The notes: generated from the letters alone by a model not told the origin. Shown: positions 1 to 6,230, numbered from the stretch's first letter. The stretch is 6,826 nucleotides of DNA from Balneolales bacterium (GCA_007116685.1 SKIC01000030.1:1-6826), one strand, 5' to 3'. Numbers and translations: made by a program.

Positions 1-573
1 GGCGATTACATCGATCGTGGTCCTGATTCTAAAGGAGTAGTTGATGTTTTGATATCCTTTGCGGCAAACCATAAGTGCGTTTTCTTACAGGGAAATCACG
101 AATGGATGCTTTTACACGCTATTGAAATTGGGGACTTCAAAATGTGGGAGAGAAATGGGGGTAAGCAAACTATGCAGTCTTATTCTATGCGAAGTTTTTC
201 TTCGGAATTTCCCTCGCAGCACTTTCATTTTTATAGAAACACCAAAATTTTTCACGATACCGAGAATTACTTTTTTGTGCATGGTGGTGTTCCTGCATAC
301 AATACAATTGAGGAATTAATTGCAGATGAAGATACTCATCACGATATGCTATGGTATCGAAAGCATATTGATGCACCAAGGCCGTATTGGGAAAAGAAAG
401 TGGTGTTCGGTCATACTCCCAGTTCAAAGCCGATTCATAATGAAAATATGATTGGCATTGATACGGGTTGTGTATATAAGAATTTACCCGGAATGGGCAC
501 ATTGACTGCTGTGCTTTTGCCTGAAGAAACGTTTATTACGCAGTCATGTCTTGATAATCCAGAACCTTACTAA
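1..573 (+). CDS. PPP-family metallophosphatase (serine/threonine phosphatase-like), 5' truncated by window edge
   Basis: The open frame enters at base 1 and ends with TAA at 571-573, giving 190 visible residues. It begins with GDYIDRGPDS, the second metal-binding motif of the PPP superfamily. GNHE follows at visible residues 31-34, HGG at 94-96 and FGHTP at about 136-140. These supply the Asp, Asn and His ligands of a two-metal phosphoesterase centre. The first motif (GDxHG) and the true start lie upstream, so roughly 30-60 residues are missing. No signal peptide or membrane segment is visible in this part, so a cytoplasmic enzyme is likely. The family includes bacterial protein phosphatases of the PrpA/PrpB kind and the ApaH nucleotide hydrolases, and the substrate cannot be read from this fragment. 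The gene stops 10 bp before ychF on the same strand, which suggests one transcript. The family assignment is secure and the exact substrate is not. Confidence 0.88.
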   Translation, partial: GDYIDRGPDSKGVVDVLISFAANHKCVFLQGNHEWMLLHAIEIGDFKMWERNGGKQTMQSYSMRSFSSEFPSQHFHFYRNTKIFHDTENYFFVHGGVPAYNTIEELIADEDTHHDMLWYRKHIDAPRPYWEKKVVFGHTPSSKPIHNENMIGIDTGCVYKNLPGMGTLTAVLLPEETFITQSCLDNPEPY

Positions 574-583
574 ATACCAGAAA

Positions 584-1684
584 ATGAGTTTACAATGTGG
601 AATTGTGGGTTTACCTAATGTGGGAAAATCCAGTTTATTTAACGCTTTGAGTAATGCCGGAGCCGAATCAGCAAATTTTCCTTTTTGCACGATAGATCCC
701 AATATCGGAATCGTACCTGTACCGGACAGCCGACTTACAACCATATCTAATTTGGTAAAGCCGCTCAAAACCATTCCTACAAGCATTGAATTTGTTGATA
801 TTGCCGGTTTGGTAAAAGGTGCATCTGAAGGAAAGGGCAAAGGAAACGCCTTCTTATCAAATATCAGAGAAGTGGATATCATTGTTCATGTAGTTCGTGC
901 TTTTGATAATGATGACGTAATTCACGTTGAGGGTTCTGTAAATCCGGGAAGAGATATCGAAATTATTGAGAGTGAGCTCATTTTAAAGGATTTGGATTCC
1001 GTGATGAAACGAGAAGACCGTCTGAAAAAAATGGCAAAATCCGGGGACAAGGCAACCAAGCAACAATTAGAAATCATTGAAAAGCTAAAAGCTCATTTGG
1101 ATGATTTAAAACCTGCCCGCTCCGCTGATCTTACTTTTGAAGAAAGACAAACTTATAAAGATTTATTTCTCTTGTCTGAAAAGCCTGTGCTTTATGTTTG
1201 TAATGTGGATGAAGAAGATTTGCCCAATGGAGACGGAAACGCCTACGTAGAAAAAGTACGAGCCATTGCGGAATCAGAGAATACCGAAGTAGTTGTAGTT
1301 TGTGCTAAAATTGAAGCCGAAATCGCAGAATTGGATGACGAAGAAAAGAAAGAATTCCTGTCTGAAATGAATCTGGAGTCTGCCGGTTTAGATCGTTTGA
1401 TTCAAGCGGCTTACAAAAAGCTTGGTTTGATTACCTACTTCACAGCCGGCGAAAAAGAAGTGCGTGCCTGGACTATAAAAGAGGGATTCAAAGCACCGCA
1501 AGCAGCAGGGGTAATTCACACAGATTTTGAAAAAGGCTTCATCCGCGCTGAAACAATCGCCTATGATGATTTCATCAATTATGGCTCAGAAGCCGCGGCT
1601 AAAGAAGCCGGAAAATTGCGCTCAGAAGGCCGCGAATACCTCGTAAAAGACGGAGATGTACTCCATTTCCGCTTTAATGTATAG
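584..1684 (+). CDS. ychF: Redox-regulated ATPase YchF (Obg/OLA1 family)
   Basis: A 366-residue protein with the full YchF architecture. The P-loop GLPNVGKS is at residues 9-16 and the G3 motif DIAGLVKGAS at 72-81. The altered G4 motif NVDE is at 207-210, replacing the NKxD of true GTPases, and the G5-like CAKIEAE is at 240-246. A C-terminal TGS domain covers about 282-366. The N(V/M)xE form of G4 is why family members prefer ATP over GTP. His114 matches the histidine implicated in hydrolysis in E. coli YchF. The coiled-coil insertion of the family spans about 125-195 and is rich in Lys and Glu. YchF/OLA1 proteins bind ribosomes and influence stress responses; that is family knowledge. I chose ATG at 584 because MSLxCGIVGLPNVGKS is the usual N-terminus. 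An in-frame TTG at 551 would add 11 residues that overlap the upstream gene. There is no Shine-Dalgarno sequence. Probably co-transcribed with the phosphatase. Confidence 0.97.
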   Translation: MSLQCGIVGLPNVGKSSLFNALSNAGAESANFPFCTIDPNIGIVPVPDSRLTTISNLVKPLKTIPTSIEFVDIAGLVKGASEGKGKGNAFLSNIREVDIIVHVVRAFDNDDVIHVEGSVNPGRDIEIIESELILKDLDSVMKREDRLKKMAKSGDKATKQQLEIIEKLKAHLDDLKPARSADLTFEERQTYKDLFLLSEKPVLYVCNVDEEDLPNGDGNAYVEKVRAIAESENTEVVVVCAKIEAEIAELDDEEKKEFLSEMNLESAGLDRLIQAAYKKLGLITYFTAGEKEVRAWTIKEGFKAPQAAGVIHTDFEKGFIRAETIAYDDFINYGSEAAAKEAGKLRSEGREYLVKDGDVLHFRFNV

Positions 1685-1709
1685 AACTTTTCTGCTGTAG
1701 TTTTATAAA

Positions 1710-1747
1710 AAAAGCTCCTTCTTTGTCTAAACAGAAAAGGAGCTTTT
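1710..1747. terminator. Hairpin terminator after ychF, possibly bidirectional
   Basis: AAAAGCTCCTT (1710-1720) pairs perfectly with AAGGAGCTTTT (1737-1747) across a 16-nt loop. It starts 26 nt after the ychF stop. On the plus strand the stem ends in TTTT. On the minus strand the 7-bp GC-containing core is followed by seven T residues, so it should also stop leftward transcripts that read past lexA. This is a typical arrangement between convergent genes. Confidence 0.75.
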
Positions 1748-1862
1748 GAATATCAGGCTCAAATTAGCATTGTATTCTGATAGCTTTAATCGAAATCTTT
1801 AATCTCAGAACCAATCAAACTATCAACGAGACTCAGCGAATAAATCTGCGTAGCTCTTCGAG

Positions 1863-1888
1863 AAAAAAATCTGAAATTATCCAGATTC
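1863..1888 (-). terminator. Intrinsic terminator of lexA
   Basis: Read on the minus strand, directly after the lexA TAA, AATCTG (1887-1882) pairs with CAGATT (1873-1868) across an 8-nt loop. A run of seven T residues follows (1869-1863). The stem is only 6 bp and A+T-rich, so efficiency may be modest. The placement and the T tract make it a credible Rho-independent terminator, with the hairpin at 1710-1747 as a backup further downstream. Confidence 0.55.
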
Positions 1889-2545
1889 TTAATTAATCAT
1901 ATTCTTCTTCGAGTGTTTATAAATACCGCTTCTGTTTACGTGCCCCACGTATTTACCGAGTACTTGCACTTCTTCAAAAATCCCGGGCTCAATCAAAATG
2001 TCGCTGTATTGATCGTTAGCAGGTTCTAGGCGTAAACCGTCTTTACCGTAATAGATTCGCTTCAAGCTGGTTTCGCCATTATACATCACCGCACCAATGT
2101 CGCCGTCGTTGATGTCATCATCCATAAGGAGCACAAAATCGCCATCAAAAATACCGGTATCACGCATACTTTGACCGGATACACGAAGTGCAAACATCTT
2201 ATTCAGGTTAGGGAAGAGGTGTTCCAAGGTAATAGTACCCAAATTAGCCTCAACTGCTTCCTGTAAATAACCGGCGGCAATTATCCCACGGACAGGAATC
2301 CCGGTTTCGTAAGCCAGAGCCTGATCATCAAACTCAGGTGTAACTTCGTATTCTTCTTCATCCGTTTTGTAGAGAATGCCTTTTTTCAGCAGGGCTTGCA
2401 GGTTCTGGGTCACGCTATTTGGCGATTTATATCCAAACTCGTCCGCAATTTCCCGATAGGTCGGCCAAATGCTGTGTTCTCTTCTGTAATCCAGAATGTA
2501 CTCGAAGAATTCTTTTTGTTTACGGGTAAGTTGTGCTTTGTCCAT
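1889..2545 (-). CDS. lexA: LexA transcriptional repressor, self-cleaving (SOS response)
   Basis: A 218-residue protein with an N-terminal winged helix (about 1-70). It contains the LexA-type opening LTRKQKEFFEYI and the recognition region PTYREIADEFGYKSPNSV (28-45). The C-terminal S24 peptidase domain has the scissile Ala91-Gly92 in GIIAAGY. The nucleophile Ser126 lies in VSGQSM, and the general base Lys162 lies in SLKRI. This is the order and spacing of E. coli LexA (Ala84-Gly85, Ser119, Lys156). By family knowledge it represses DNA-damage genes and cleaves itself when RecA forms filaments on single-stranded DNA. UmuD-like proteins lack the DNA-binding domain, so that alternative is excluded. 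The protein is slightly longer than E. coli LexA (202 aa) because of a basic C-terminal tail (about 205-218). It is a single gene divergent from the threonine aldolase. There is no Shine-Dalgarno sequence, and a 29-bp palindrome lies 4 bp before the ATG. Confidence 0.96.
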   Translation of the reverse strand: MDKAQLTRKQKEFFEYILDYRREHSIWPTYREIADEFGYKSPNSVTQNLQALLKKGILYKTDEEEYEVTPEFDDQALAYETGIPVRGIIAAGYLQEAVEANLGTITLEHLFPNLNKMFALRVSGQSMRDTGIFDGDFVLLMDDDINDGDIGAVMYNGETSLKRIYYGKDGLRLEPANDQYSDILIEPGIFEEVQVLGKYVGHVNRSGIYKHSKKNMIN

Positions 2546-2549
2546 AGTA

Positions 2550-2578
2550 ATTGCATATATGTAATAATTATGTGCAAT
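2550..2578. promoter_or_regulatory. Palindrome before lexA, candidate autoregulatory operator
   Basis: ATTGCATATA (2550-2559) and TATGTGCAAT (2569-2578) form an inverted repeat matching at 9 of 10 positions around a 9-bp A+T-rich spacer. It begins 4 bp upstream of the lexA ATG, where a self-binding LexA site is commonly found. It resembles neither the enterobacterial box (CTGT-N8-ACAG) nor the Gram-positive box (GAAC-N4-GTTC). The symmetry is seen in the sequence. The role as a LexA site is inferred from position. Confidence 0.45.
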
Positions 2579-2649
2579 CTACTACAAGCAAACTAATTTT
2601 CAAAATAGCCGAACAAATTTTTTATCAATGTGAATGATTTTCTTGCGAT

Positions 2650-2677
2650 TTGACATTTCACCACACGCAGGTATATT
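2650..2677 (+). promoter_or_regulatory. Sigma70-like promoter candidate for the threonine aldolase
   Basis: A perfect -35 hexamer TTGACA (2650-2655) lies 16 bp before TATATT (2672-2677), a 5-of-6 match to the -10 consensus. Transcription would start near 2684, giving a leader of about 120 nt before the aldolase ATG. Bacteroidota housekeeping promoters usually follow a different consensus (TTTG / TAnnTTTG), so use of this site depends on the host. No clear alternative was found nearer the start. Confidence 0.35.
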
Positions 2678-2803
2678 CGCTAATTTTTTTACCGGGAACT
2701 TTTAGGGCAAACATTATGCTGAGTTCTATATCATACTTGCGAGACTAATAAATAAGGTTTTTCACAGCAATAGATTACACAAGAGCAACAGGTTACATAT
2801 TAG

Positions 2804-3832
2804 ATGAACAGAAAGATTGATTTACGAAGCGATACCGTAACGAAACCAACTGCCAAAATGAGAAAAATAATGGCAGAGGCAGAAGTAGGAGATGACGTAT
2901 TCAGAGAGGATCCCACCATAAATGCTTTCGAGCATAAAATTGCTGATATGTTTGGCTTTGAGGCGGGATTATTTGTTCCTAGCGGGACGATGGGCAATCA
3001 GCTTGCTTTGCACATGCTAACGCAGCCGGGAGATGAAATTATCTGTGATTACACCTCGCATATTTTTAATTACGAATCTGCTGCTGCGGGGTTTTTATCC
3101 GGTGTGCAATTACGCACTATTAACGGCAGATTCGGAATCATGGAGCCGTCTGATATTGAAAAAGCCATTCGCCCATGCAACGATTGGGATCCGCACACCA
3201 GCGTTATTGCCTTAGAAAACTCTACGAACAAAGGCGGAGGTTCTTGTTACTGTAAAAAGGAATTGATGGATATCCGAAATCTTGCCGACGAATATCATTT
3301 GAGTGTCCATCTAGACGGCGCCCGAATCTGGAATGCTGCTTTAGCAACCGTCACCGAGCTATCCTACTACGGAAGTGTTGCCGACACCATGTCCATTTGT
3401 TTCAGTAAGGGATTAGGAGCGCCCGTTGGCTCCATGCTTCTTGGTGATCAGGACTTAATTACTCCGGCCAGGAGAGTACGAAAAATGCTCGGAGGAGGAA
3501 TGCGCCAGGCCGGAATCCTGGCTGCGGCTGCTGATTATGCCGTTGACAACCATTTTCAACTACTTCGAGAGGATCACAAAAGAGCGCGCTCACTTGGAAA
3601 AACCATCATGCAATGTTCCAAATTGGTTATAGATATGAATTCTATACGCACGAACATTCTCCTGTTTGATGTTAAAGATATACCCGTGAACGACGCCTTA
3701 AAAATGCTGGAAAAAGAAGGCATTTTAATGGTTCCATTCGGACCACACACTATTCGCGCTGTATTCCATTTCGAAATTACCGATGATGATATGAATCACG
3801 TGAATTCGGTGTTCAGGCATTTGTTTATTTGA
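2804..3832 (+). CDS. ltaE: Low-specificity L-threonine aldolase (PLP enzyme)
   Basis: A 342-residue, fold-type I pyridoxal-phosphate enzyme that splits L-threonine or L-allo-threonine into glycine and acetaldehyde. It opens with IDLRSDTVTKPT (5-16), the family hallmark. SGTMGN (60-65) would bind the cofactor phosphate. SHIFNYE (85-91) holds the active-site His86. HLDGAR (169-174) places Asp171 at the pyridine nitrogen. SKGLGAPVGS (201-210) holds the Schiff-base Lys202. The length is close to E. coli LtaE (333 aa) and no key residue is missing. The ATG at 2804 directly precedes the conserved N-terminus; there is no Shine-Dalgarno sequence. It is a single-gene unit, divergent from lexA and convergent with the hydroxylase. 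It probably links threonine and glycine pools in the cytoplasm. Stereochemical specificity cannot be read with confidence, but this subfamily is normally L-specific and tolerant at the beta carbon. Confidence 0.94.
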   Translation: MNRKIDLRSDTVTKPTAKMRKIMAEAEVGDDVFREDPTINAFEHKIADMFGFEAGLFVPSGTMGNQLALHMLTQPGDEIICDYTSHIFNYESAAAGFLSGVQLRTINGRFGIMEPSDIEKAIRPCNDWDPHTSVIALENSTNKGGGSCYCKKELMDIRNLADEYHLSVHLDGARIWNAALATVTELSYYGSVADTMSICFSKGLGAPVGSMLLGDQDLITPARRVRKMLGGGMRQAGILAAAADYAVDNHFQLLREDHKRARSLGKTIMQCSKLVIDMNSIRTNILLFDVKDIPVNDALKMLEKEGILMVPFGPHTIRAVFHFEITDDDMNHVNSVFRHLFI

Positions 3833-3960
3833 TTTTACCCACTCCCGGGCTGCCGCGAACAATTCGTGAATTAAAATATAGATTTTAGTTTCGTTGCTTC
3901 TTTCAAATCAACCAAAAGTCTAAGATAAGTGCGGCTGTCCGAAACGAAAAATAGACTGTA

Positions 3961-3979
3961 GGACGTCATCTCCACGTCC
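3961..3979. other. Short perfect hairpin in the left half of the repeat element
   Basis: GGACGT (3961-3966) and ACGTCC (3974-3979) can pair across a 7-nt loop. It lies 12 bp from the minus-strand terminator hairpin, so the left half carries two adjacent stem-loops, as REP-type repeats often do. No function can be assigned. Confidence 0.4.
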
Positions 3980-3983
3980 GGAT

Positions 3984-4009
3984 AAAAAAAATCAGTCGTC
4001 CTCGACTGA
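3984..4009 (-). terminator. Strong minus-strand intrinsic terminator inside the repeat element
   Basis: Read on the minus strand, TCAGTCG (4009-4003) and CGACTGA (3998-3992) form a perfect 7-bp stem closed by an AGGA tetraloop. Eight T residues follow (3991-3984). This is the best-looking terminator in the window. No recognised gene lies directly upstream. It could end read-through transcripts from the hydroxylase gene, about 460 nt away, or a small transcript that begins within the element. Confidence 0.6.
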
Positions 4010-4126
4010 AGTATTGTTAAATTGCAAAAAATCTCAATATCTAATTGTCTTGTTACTTTTGAGTGAGCCCGCCACGGCGGACTGGCGACAGTAACCTCCC
4101 AACGGGATCCTTTAGGGAAAAACTCA

Positions 4127-4285
4127 CCGGTCCAAGAAAAAATTGGCTAAACTCCACTATATTTCGCTAAAAGAAAACAATGCTCCACTTCGCTAAGAGA
4201 AAGCCGAAGGATTCATCAGCGGTGTGTTTTCTTTCTTAACGCTGCATTGCGTTTCGTTCTTGACGCCATTTTTTCAAATGACCGG
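4127..4285. repeat. Imperfect fold-back at the centre of the repeat element
   Basis: Three blocks recur in inverted order. CCGGTC (4127-4132) pairs with GACCGG (4280-4285). GAAAAAATTGGC (4136-4147) pairs with GCCATTTTTTC (4265-4275) with one base bulged. CGCTAAAAGAAAACA (4166-4179 region) pairs imperfectly with 4225-4241. The left arm also holds a near-direct repeat, CTCCACT followed by TTCGCTAA and an AGAAA tract, at 4152-4176 and 4183-4203. As RNA this would give a long interrupted stem. Spacing between blocks differs on the two sides, so it is either decayed or not under strict structural selection. Confidence 0.4.
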
Positions 4286-4420
4286 GTTTTAGGGGAAAAT
4301 TGAGAGAATAAACTGTGTAATAAATGAGTGTGGTAGGCCGAAATGGAGTAGCCAGGAAAAATCTACGGACAGCCGCACTTCTATATGCTATCTATAGTGT
4401 ATTCAGGGATAATGTTTATT

Positions 4421-4439
4421 AAAAAGAACTGTGCTTTTT
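4421..4439 (-). terminator. Weak terminator candidate after the hydroxylase gene
   Basis: AAAAAG (4421-4426) and CTTTTT (4434-4439) can pair across 7 nt, 28 bp past the hydroxylase stop when read on the minus strand. The descending arm doubles as a short T tract. The stem is almost wholly A-T, so this is a weak candidate. The hairpin at 3984-4009 is much better but far away. Confidence 0.25.
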
Positions 4440-4466
4440 CTGAGATTGCGGCAGCCCGTGGGTGGC

Positions 4467-5297
4467 TCATTCCAATCGCGTGGGTTTTCGGTATTCCTGA
4501 AAGGGAATTTTTAGCAGGTTTACTACATCAGAGTGCTCTTCTTCTTTCATGTGGGTATCAACGCCGTAGATGAGTTTGTCGCGGTCTAAGGTCATGAAAG
4601 TGCCGAAAAGACGATCCCAAATTGAGAAGATATTGCCGTAGTTGGAATCGGTGTAGGGCAGTACATAATGATGATGAACTTTGTGCATATCAGGGGAGAT
4701 GATGAACCAGCTGATGGCTCTGTCCAGCCAAAGGGGAAGGGAAATATTGGCGTGGTTGAATTGAGAAAGCACCACACTTAAGGACTGATACAGCAGCACC
4801 ATCCACATAGGAGCGCCTAAAACGAGCACAGCTAGCACGGTAAAGAAAAAGCGGATAACACTTTCTCCGGGGTGGTGGCGATTAGCGCTGGTGGTATCGA
4901 TGTGGGTGTCGGTATGGTGTATCAGGTGAAATTTCCACATCCAGCGGACTCTGTGCTGAATCCAATGCGCGAACCAGGCACTGATTAAATCCATTATCAT
5001 CAAGCCAAACAAGAGATAGAGCCAGAAAGGCATTTCGGGCATCAGAAAAAATAAGCCAAATTCATTGCCAACAGCCCAGTCTGCCGCCAGGAGCAAAATG
5101 AATGCAAGCGACAAATTCACTAAAACCGTGGTTAGCGTGAAGAAGATATTTAAGGCCGCATGCTTCCATTTCTCATACCGAAACCGAAAGAGTGGGATGG
5201 CACTTTCAATCATCCAAAAAAATGCGAGACCGCCAACCAAAATGGCACTTCGGTGGGAAGAGGGGATGCTCGAAAAGTAATCAATCAGAAATTCCAT
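4467..5297 (-). CDS. Sterol desaturase / fatty acid hydroxylase superfamily membrane protein
   Basis: A 276-residue integral membrane protein with the histidine clusters of the non-haem di-iron fatty acid hydroxylase superfamily. HWIQH is at 111-115, HLIHH at 124-128, NRHHPGE at 139-145, NHAN at 181-184 and HKVHHH at 205-210. The conserved block NYGNIFSIWDRLFGTF (219-234) follows. Hydrophobic segments at about 15-34, 48-72, 90-110 and 148-178 would place the histidines on the cytoplasmic face. Such enzymes use O2 to hydroxylate or desaturate lipids. Substrates in bacteria range from sterols and carotenoids to fatty acyl chains of special lipids, and this sequence alone does not choose among them. 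All expected histidine clusters are present, so it should be active. The ATG at 5297 gives the usual short N-terminal tail before the first membrane segment. It stands alone, divergent from the PAS protein. Its stop codon abuts the outer arm of the repeat element. Confidence 0.9.
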   Translation of the reverse strand: MEFLIDYFSSIPSSHRSAILVGGLAFFWMIESAIPLFRFRYEKWKHAALNIFFTLTTVLVNLSLAFILLLAADWAVGNEFGLFFLMPEMPFWLYLLFGLMIMDLISAWFAHWIQHRVRWMWKFHLIHHTDTHIDTTSANRHHPGESVIRFFFTVLAVLVLGAPMWMVLLYQSLSVVLSQFNHANISLPLWLDRAISWFIISPDMHKVHHHYVLPYTDSNYGNIFSIWDRLFGTFMTLDRDKLIYGVDTHMKEEEHSDVVNLLKIPFQEYRKPTRLE

Positions 5298-5376
5298 TGT
5301 ATTTGCCCTGAATCTGTTGCGATGATGAAACAGAATACTAATTCAGATTTTAAATTTCTATAGCTGCTAAGGGGAT

Positions 5377-5409
5377 GTATCCAAATCCTAAAAGATAGGA
5401 TGCACATAC
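5377..5409. other. Interrupted inverted repeat in the divergent promoter region
   Basis: The 251 bp between the hydroxylase and the PAS gene must hold two divergent promoters, but no strong consensus is visible. The one notable structure is GTAT (5377-5380) and ATCCTA (5385-5390) pairing with TAGGAT (5396-5401) and ATAC (5406-5409). That makes a 10-bp stem with a symmetric 4x4 internal loop and a 5-nt apex. It could be a dimer-binding operator or a leader hairpin of the hydroxylase transcript. Confidence 0.3.
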
Positions 5410-5548
5410 AAAAGATATTGGCAGACAATAGATTATAAAATTCAGTTACTAGCAAAACGGAACTTTACAACTTTATACCGACTTTTCTTTTTTAGATTTA
5501 TATATTGCGCTGTCAAAACTGTATATATCATCTTTTTAAAATCTGAAC

Positions 5549-6187
5549 ATGGAAACCCCAAATCATCAAGATCAACTTACGGAGTCTTTAGTTAGTATTG
5601 TTAATCGGTTCGATGCGTTCACCTACAGGTGTTTGTGCGATGATGCTTACACTATGCTGGTTATGTCTGGCAAGGTGCCCGAGCTCACAGGATATCAAAC
5701 AGAAGATATTGTTAATAACAACCGAGTTGCATTTTCTGAACTGATTTACCGGGATGACGTAAAATTAGTTGATAAAGCGGTTGATTACGGAGTGGAACAC
5801 AAAACCAACTGGAATGTAGATTATCGTCTGACAAAGATGGATGGCAGCCTGTTGTGGGTAAACGAAATTGGCGGTGCTGTGTATGATGATAATGGGGAAT
5901 TGGTCTATTTAGAAGGATTGGTAACCGATATTTCGACCAGAAAACTGGAAGAAGAGAAGAGACACAATATTTTGGTTGAACTCATCAAGCAGAATAAAGA
6001 CATCAATGATCAGCTCAAAAAACTACATTTTATAGGAATCAGCGCACAAATTGAAGCTGCCCGCTTCGGAGATGACGGTGCCGGCTTCGCCTACGTAGCC
6101 CAGGAAATACGAACCATGGCATCAGACACACTGCACATCGCCAAAAGTATCACTGCCCTGATTGATGATTTTGAGAAAGAGGGGTAG
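5549..6187 (+). CDS. Soluble PAS-domain protein with a shortened chemoreceptor (MCP) signalling tip
   Basis: A 212-residue protein without signal peptide or membrane segment. A PAS domain of the PAS_3 type spans about 22-132: VPELTGYQTEDI (43-54), the I-x-x-D-D turn near 66-70, DYRLTKMDGSLLWV (91-104), and the closing GLVTDISTRK (123-132). A linker helix (about 133-160) leads to IEAARFGDDGAGFAYVAQEIR (168-188), the highly conserved hairpin tip of methyl-accepting chemotaxis proteins. Aligned without gaps to Tsr, Glu169 and Arg172 match the trimer-contact residues E385 and R388. The QTNLLALN half is degenerate (KLHFIGIS). The methylation helices and HAMP domain are absent. By family it may sense a small ligand, redox state or oxygen through PAS and touch CheA/CheW or a receptor array, but no che gene is nearby. 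The ATG at 5549 has an A+T-rich leader and no Shine-Dalgarno sequence. Domain calls are firm; the role is inferred. Confidence 0.85.
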   Translation: METPNHQDQLTESLVSIVNRFDAFTYRCLCDDAYTMLVMSGKVPELTGYQTEDIVNNNRVAFSELIYRDDVKLVDKAVDYGVEHKTNWNVDYRLTKMDGSLLWVNEIGGAVYDDNGELVYLEGLVTDISTRKLEEEKRHNILVELIKQNKDINDQLKKLHFIGISAQIEAARFGDDGAGFAYVAQEIRTMASDTLHIAKSITALIDDFEKEG

Positions 6188-6230
6188 GGGGGAAATAAGT
6201 ATGTATAGCCTTTGTTGTGCTTTTGAAATT

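Larger units (their letters stand above)
3838..4466. repeat. Nested inverted-repeat element filling a convergent intergenic region
   Basis: There is no convincing gene in these 629 bp. An outer pair, 3838-3856 (CCCACTCCCGGGCTGCCGC) and 4448-4466, matches at 16 of 19 positions in inverted orientation, with an 11-bp perfect core. An inner pair, AAGTGCGGCTGTCCG at 3927-3941 and its exact reverse complement at 4366-4380, is 15 bp without mismatch. The outer-to-inner distances are nearly equal (70 and 67 bp), although the DNA between them is not alike. A central imperfect fold-back lies at 4127-4285, and short hairpins sit on the left side (3961-3979 and 3992-4009). The outer arms end 5 bp after the aldolase stop and immediately before the hydroxylase stop codon. 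No transposase, clear target duplication or tRNA is present. Possible readings are a non-autonomous mobile element, a decayed element, or two inverted copies of a dispersed repeat. The symmetry is certain and the identity is unknown. Confidence 0.55.

Noticed and set aside
185..502. Minus-strand 105-codon frame opposite the phosphatase
   Set aside because: It is a shadow of a gene with clear catalytic motifs, and its translation shows no family features.
551..583. In-frame TTG at 551 as the start of ychF
   Set aside because: It would add 11 residues not seen in the family and overlap the phosphatase gene. The ATG at 584 gives the standard YchF N-terminus.
1751..1782. TATCAG...CTGATA as another terminator between ychF and lexA
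   Set aside because: It has a 6-bp A+T-rich stem with a 20-nt loop and no T run. Two better hairpins already serve this junction.
3855..3872. Palindromes CGCGAA...TTCGTG and AATTC-GT-GAATT after the aldolase as its terminator
   Set aside because: The loops are only 2-3 nt, one pair is a wobble, and no T tract follows on the plus strand.
4385..4573. Plus-strand 62-codon frame
   Set aside because: It overlaps the 3' end of the well-supported hydroxylase gene on the other strand and the repeat element, and it has no recognisable motif.
5498..5529. TATATA ... CTGT(N6)CTGT ... TATATA upstream of the PAS gene as an SOS box or promoter pair
   Set aside because: The CTGT copies are direct rather than inverted, and the TATATA arms are pure A/T with unsuitable spacing. 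They match neither a LexA box nor a -35/-10 pair.
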